Shown: positions 32,047 through 35,922 of the stretch, one piece after another
How the letters are laid out: each line of letters starts with the position of its first letter
Numbering within the stretch: the stretch's first letter is position 1
From: Sphingomonadales bacterium
GTDB lineage: Bacteria; Pseudomonadota; Alphaproteobacteria; Sphingomonadales; Sphingomonadaceae
DNA length: 35,922 nt
Assembly: GCA_017309275.1 (NCBI GenBank)
Contig: JAFKLT010000079.1
Coordinates: forward strand, 1-35,922
Direction: 5' to 3'
Translations under genes and position numbers: made by a program
The notes under the pieces: model-generated
The model's input: the letters and a program-made list of their open reading frames with translations, nothing else
Told to the model about the DNA's origin: nothing
The model's database searches: none

Positions 32047-35000
32047 ATGACCCCCCGCTTTTTTATCGACCGACCCATTTTTTCGTGGGTCATCGCCATC
32101 GGCATCCTGCTGGCCGGCATCATCGCGCTGCGCGGTCTGCCCGTGGAGCAATATCCGTCGGTCGCGCCGCCGTCGCTGACGATCAGCGTCACCTATCCGG
32201 GGGCCGACGCCGGGACGCTCGAGCAGAATGTCACGCAGGTGATCGAGCAGGAGCTGAACGGCGTCGAGGGTTTCCTCTACATGGCGTCGACCAGCGAATC
32301 GAACGGCACCGCGTCGATCACGCTGACGTTCGAGGCGGGGACCGACATCGATACCGCGCAGATGGAGGTGCAGAACCGCCTGCGCCGCGTCGAGCAGCGT
32401 CTGCCCGAGGATGTCCGGCGTCAGGGTATTTCGGTCACCGAGGCCAATTCGGGCTTTCTTCTGATCGTCGCGATCACGTCGAAGAGCGGCAACACCGACC
32501 CGATGGAGGTCAATAATTTCGCCAATACGCGCGTGCTCGACGAGCTGCGGCGCGTCAACGGCGTCGGCAATGTCCAGGCGTTCGCGCCCGAATATGCGAT
32601 GCGTATCTGGCTGGACCCGCAAAAGCTGGCGTCGCACAATCTGTCGCCCGCCGAGGCGCTGGGCGCGGTGCAGGAACAGAACAGCCAGACGCCGGGCGGC
32701 CAACTGGGCGATCAGCCGCTCGCCAAGGGCGCGCAGCTCAACGCCGTCATCACGACGCAGGGGCGCTTCACCAAGCCCGAACAGTTCGAAAGCATCATCC
32801 TGCGCGCCAACCCCGACGGGTCCGCCGTGACGCTGGGCGATGTCGGGCGTGTCGAACTGGGCGCCGCGAGCTATCTTTTCTCCTCCGAACTCAACGGCAA
32901 GCCGATGGCGGGCCTTGCGGTCCAGCTCACGCCCGGCGCGAACGCGCTGTCGACGGCGGCGGGCATCCGCGAACGGATGGACGAGCTGTCGAAGGGATTC
33001 CCGCCGGACATCACCTGGTCGATCCCCTATGACACCACGCCCTTCATCAGCCTGTCGATCGAAGAGGTGGTGAAGACGCTGGGCGAGGCAATGCTGCTCG
33101 TCTTCCTGGTCATGTTCCTGTTCCTGCAGAACTGGCGCGCGACGGTGATCCCGACGGTCGTCGTGCCGATCGCGCTGGCCGGCGCCTGCCTTGGCCTGTG
33201 GATGGCGGGCTTTTCGATCAACGTGCTGACGCTGTTCGGCATGGTGCTGGCGATCGGCATCCTGGTCGACGACGCGATCGTCGTGATCGAGAATGTCGAG
33301 CGCATCATGAGCGAGGAGCATCTGTCGCCCTATGAGGCGACGGTGAAGGCGATGAGCCAGATCACATCGGCCATCATCGGCATCACGCTGGTGCTGATCG
33401 CAGTGTTCATCCCGATGGCATTTTTCCCGGGATCGACGGGCGGCATCTATCGCCAATTCTCGCTGACCCTGGCGATCTCGATCGCCTTTTCGGCGCTGCT
33501 CGCGCTGACGCTGACGCCCGCGCTGTGCGCGACGCTGCTGAAGCCGCACGACAAGACGGTGCGGAGCGGGCCGATCGGCGCGCGTGTCGACCGCTTCTTC
33601 GACGGCTTCAATAGCTGGTTCGGGCGGACGACCGATCGCTATCAGGGGCGCGTCGGGCGCATCTTGTCGGCGCCGCTGCGCTGGCTGGGCGTCTTTGTAG
33701 CGATGGTCGCGATCACCGCGCTGCTGTTCACGCGCCTGCCGGGATCCTTCCTGCCGCAGGAAGACCAAGGATTCCTGATCACCGTCGTCCAGGCACCGCC
33801 GGGAGCGACGACGCAGCGCACCGACATCGCGTCGAACCAGGTGAAGAAATTCTTCGCCGAACAGCCGCAGGTCGCGAACACCGTGCTGGTCCGGGGCTTC
33901 AGCTTCTTTGGGCAGGGACAGGCGAACGCGATCATGTTCACCCCGCTGAAGCCGTGGGAGGACCGCAAAGGCGCCGAAAACAGCGCCGAGGCGATTGCCG
34001 GCAAGGCGATGGGCGCATTCATGGGGATCAAGGAGGCGTTCGTCTTTTCGTTGAGCCCGCCGTCGATCCCCGAACTCGGCACCGCCAGCGGCTTCACCTT
34101 CAAGCTGCAGGACCGCGGCGGCAACGGCCGCGCGGCGCTGATGCAGGCGCGCAACCAGATGCTGGGCGGCGCGATGCAGAGCAAGCTGCTGGCGAATGTC
34201 CGTCCCGAGGGGCAGGAAGATGCACCGGTGCTGCGCATCGACATCGACCGCATCAAGGCGCGCGCGCTTGGCCTGTCGATCGGCGACGTCAACGCGACGC
34301 TGGCGATCGCATTCGGCAGCGCCTACGCCAACGACTTCACGCGCGAAGGCCGCGTGTTGCGCGTGCTGATCCAGGCCGACGCGGCGAGCCGCATGACGCC
34401 GCAGGACGTGATCGACCTGAAGGTACGGAGCGCCGATGGCCAGATGGTGCCGTTCGGATCGTTCAGCACCGCCAAATGGTCGGCCGACGCGCCGCAGCTT
34501 CAGCGCTATAACGGCTATCCCGCGATGACGATCTCCGGCGAGCCCGCACCCGGGCAATCGACCGGCGAGGCGATGGCGGAGATGGAGCGCCTCGCGCAGG
34601 CGCTGCCCGCCGGCTTCGCCTTCGAATGGACGGGCATCTCCTATGAGGAGAAGCAGTCGTCGGGGCAGATCGGCATGCTGCTGGGCCTGTCGCTGGTCGT
34701 CGTATTCCTGTTGCTCGCGGCGCTTTACGAAAGCTGGTCGGTGCCCGTCGCGGTGTTGCTGGTGGTGCCGCTGGGCGTGCTCGGCGCGGTGCTATTCTCG
34801 ATGTTCCGCGGGCTGTCGGCCGATATCTATTTCAACGTCGGCCTGATCACGATCATCGGTCTGTCGGCGAAGAACGCGATCCTGATCGTCGAATTCGCGA
34901 TCGAGCAGGAGGCCGAAGGCAAGTCGACGCTGGATGCGGTGATGGAAGCGGTGAAGCTGCGCCTGCGGCCGATCATCATGACCAGCCTGGCCTTCATCCT

Positions 35001-35214
35001 GGGCATGGTGCCGCTCGTCATCGCGAGCGGGGCTGGGGCCGCCAGCCGCATCGCGGTCGGATCGGGCGTGATGGGCGGGATGATCGCGGCGACGCTGCTC
35101 GGCATCTTTTTCATCCCGCTCTTCTATCTGTCGGTGCGCAAGTGGCTGAGCCGCAAGCGGCCGCCGGCGCCAAATGAAAAGGGGCATCATGAAGCGGAGC
35201 CCGACCATGCGTAA
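32047..35214 (+). CDS. MexB/AcrB-like multidrug RND efflux pump (HAE-1)
   Basis: The protein has 1055 residues. The start MTPRFFIDRPIFSWVIAIGI, PVEQYPSVAPPSLTISVTYP and the TLEQNVTQVIEQELNGVEG signature are those of hydrophobe/amphiphile RND pumps. The proton-relay helix GMVLAIGILVDDAIVVIENV carries the DD pair that separates HAE pumps from the metal pump encoded upstream. A full set of porter and docking domains is present (e.g. LPGSFLPQEDQGFLITVVQ, RGFSFFGQGQANAIMFTPLK), with closing helices FNVGLITIIGLSAKNAILI. It expels drugs, dyes, detergents or plant compounds. The spacing to the adaptor is 10 bp, and its last 26 bp overlap the outer-membrane factor gene. Confidence 0.94.
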   Translation: MTPRFFIDRPIFSWVIAIGILLAGIIALRGLPVEQYPSVAPPSLTISVTYPGADAGTLEQNVTQVIEQELNGVEGFLYMASTSESNGTASITLTFEAGTDIDTAQMEVQNRLRRVEQRLPEDVRRQGISVTEANSGFLLIVAITSKSGNTDPMEVNNFANTRVLDELRRVNGVGNVQAFAPEYAMRIWLDPQKLASHNLSPAEALGAVQEQNSQTPGGQLGDQPLAKGAQLNAVITTQGRFTKPEQFESIILRANPDGSAVTLGDVGRVELGAASYLFSSELNGKPMAGLAVQLTPGANALSTAAGIRERMDELSKGFPPDITWSIPYDTTPFISLSIEEVVKTLGEAMLLVFLVMFLFLQNWRATVIPTVVVPIALAGACLGLWMAGFSINVLTLFGMVLAIGILVDDAIVVIENVERIMSEEHLSPYEATVKAMSQITSAIIGITLVLIAVFIPMAFFPGSTGGIYRQFSLTLAISIAFSALLALTLTPALCATLLKPHDKTVRSGPIGARVDRFFDGFNSWFGRTTDRYQGRVGRILSAPLRWLGVFVAMVAITALLFTRLPGSFLPQEDQGFLITVVQAPPGATTQRTDIASNQVKKFFAEQPQVANTVLVRGFSFFGQGQANAIMFTPLKPWEDRKGAENSAEAIAGKAMGAFMGIKEAFVFSLSPPSIPELGTASGFTFKLQDRGGNGRAALMQARNQMLGGAMQSKLLANVRPEGQEDAPVLRIDIDRIKARALGLSIGDVNATLAIAFGSAYANDFTREGRVLRVLIQADAASRMTPQDVIDLKVRSADGQMVPFGSFSTAKWSADAPQLQRYNGYPAMTISGEPAPGQSTGEAMAEMERLAQALPAGFAFEWTGISYEEKQSSGQIGMLLGLSLVVVFLLLAALYESWSVPVAVLLVVPLGVLGAVLFSMFRGLSADIYFNVGLITIIGLSAKNAILIVEFAIEQEAEGKSTLDAVMEAVKLRLRPIIMTSLAFILGMVPLVIASGAGAASRIAVGSGVMGGMIAATLLGIFFIPLFYLSVRKWLSRKRPPAPNEKGHHEAEPDHA

Positions 35215-35922
35215 GATCGTCGTACTCTTCGCCGCGACCGCGCTTTCGGGCTGCGTCAACCTGGCACCCCAGCACAGCCGGCCGGCGCTTCCGACCGATG
35301 CGCATTATCCGTCGGGGTTCGAGAATGACGTCGCGCTGGGCCAGCGCGCAACCGATGTTGCCTGGCACGACTTCTTTGCCGACGCGCAACTGGAGGCGCT
35401 GATCGCGCGCGCGATCGAACGCAACCGCGACCTGGCGATCGCGGTGGCGCGGATCGACGAGGCGCGGGGGCAATATCGCATCCAGGACGCCGACCGCCTG
35501 CCCACCGTGGGGGCGAGCGCCGATGCGACGCGCAGCCGCAGCGCGTCGCCGACCGGGCAGGGGACCGACACGTCGAACCGCTATTCGGTCGGTGTCGGCG
35601 TGACCTCGTTCGAGCTCGATTTCTGGGGACGGGTCAAGAATCTGTCGGAGGCGGCGCGCAGCCAGTATCTGTCGACGCAACAGGCCGAGCGGGCGTTTCG
35701 CCTGACGTTGGTCCGTGACGTCGCGTCGACCTATTTCGCGTCGCGCGGCGCCGAAGAGCAGATCGCGCTTGCCGAGGCGACGGTGACGAGCCGACGTGAA
35801 GGGCTGCGCATCGCCAAGCTGCGGCTCGACGCCGGGGTGACGTCGGCGCTGGATTATCGGCAGTCGGAGACGCTGCTGACCCAAGCCGAAACCGAGCTTG
35901 CGAACCTGAAGCTGGTCAAGGC
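35189..35922 (+). CDS. OprM/NodT-type outer-membrane efflux lipoprotein (3' end outside window)
   Basis: The first 244 residues are present. The start ATG 35189 (MKRSPTMRK) is preferred because AAAAGGGG lies at ribosome-binding distance; ATG 35207 in the same frame is the alternative. A lipoprotein signal ends in LSGC (C22). WHDFFADAQLEALIARAIERN, IDEARGQYRIQDADRLPTVG and the hallmark SFELDFWGRVKNLSEAARSQYL identify the NodT/OprM family, trimeric channels that complete tripartite RND pumps. It overlaps the pump gene by 26 bp, so translation is coupled. The gene runs off the window; about half of a normal 460-500-residue protein is visible. Confidence 0.9.
   Translation, partial: MKRSPTMRKIVVLFAATALSGCVNLAPQHSRPALPTDAHYPSGFENDVALGQRATDVAWHDFFADAQLEALIARAIERNRDLAIAVARIDEARGQYRIQDADRLPTVGASADATRSRSASPTGQGTDTSNRYSVGVGVTSFELDFWGRVKNLSEAARSQYLSTQQAERAFRLTLVRDVASTYFASRGAEEQIALAEATVTSRREGLRIAKLRLDAGVTSALDYRQSETLLTQAETELANLKLVK

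Noticed and set aside
31795-34557. A 920-codon open frame antisense to the adaptor and MexB-like pump genes; similar 900+ codon frames antisense to the TonB receptor (18979-21801) and to czcB/czcA (26619-29384)
   Set aside because: They mirror the codon structure of real high-GC genes, are rich in Arg, Asp, His and Gln, lack domains, signals and ribosome binding sites, and the sense genes are unambiguous.

Overview
The window is GC-rich, gene-dense DNA from an alphaproteobacterium, most likely a member of the Sphingomonadaceae (Sphingopyxis, Sphingomonas or a relative). This is inferred from protein style: a FucP-like sugar transporter, a TonB receptor with the sphingomonad-type N-terminus and TonB box, an autotransporter with PATR repeats, and tight ATGA/GTGA/TGATG gene junctions. 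No rRNA, tRNA, transposase or CRISPR array was seen, so genus and replicon cannot be fixed.

Region 1 (1-4.5 kb) is a mixed stretch. It holds the 3' end of an MFS sugar transporter, the remnant of a small gene with two in-frame stops, a minus-strand pair of a SulP anion transporter and a ParB-like protein sharing 8 bp, a probable minus-strand small RNA with anti-Shine-Dalgarno motifs and its own terminator, and a DedA-family membrane protein.

Region 2 (4.5-13.3 kb) is a candidate surface-signalling module. An ECF-type sigma factor and a membrane-anchored Ser/Thr kinase overlap by 14 bp on the minus strand. They diverge from a 1883-residue autotransporter adhesin with two classes of internal repeat. 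No anti-sigma gene is present, so the kinase is the obvious candidate controller of the sigma factor.

Region 3 (13.3-30.2 kb) is a metal-handling island. CopC faces away from a CnrYXH-like regulatory trio (membrane anti-sigma, periplasmic metal sensor with all five CnrX-type ligands, ECF sigma), which runs into copA (multicopper oxidase) and copB. Next is a TonB receptor with two overlapping PepSY membrane-protein genes and a convergent HutC-type GntR regulator. A GTATATAC palindrome lies both before the receptor and before the regulator gene, suggesting a self-contained regulated uptake unit. The island ends with a small His-rich secreted protein and a CzcCBA-type heavy-metal RND efflux system.

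Region 4 (30.1-35.9 kb) is a multidrug RND system: a TetR repressor, a 16-bp perfect palindrome in the divergent promoter, then a MexA-like adaptor, a MexB-like pump and an OprM/NodT-like outer-membrane factor that is cut by the window end.

The strongest leads for something undescribed are (a) the sigma/kinase/autotransporter module, (b) the TonB/twin-PepSY/GntR unit with its shared operator, embedded among copper and heavy-metal genes, and (c) the small RNA at about 3.6 kb.
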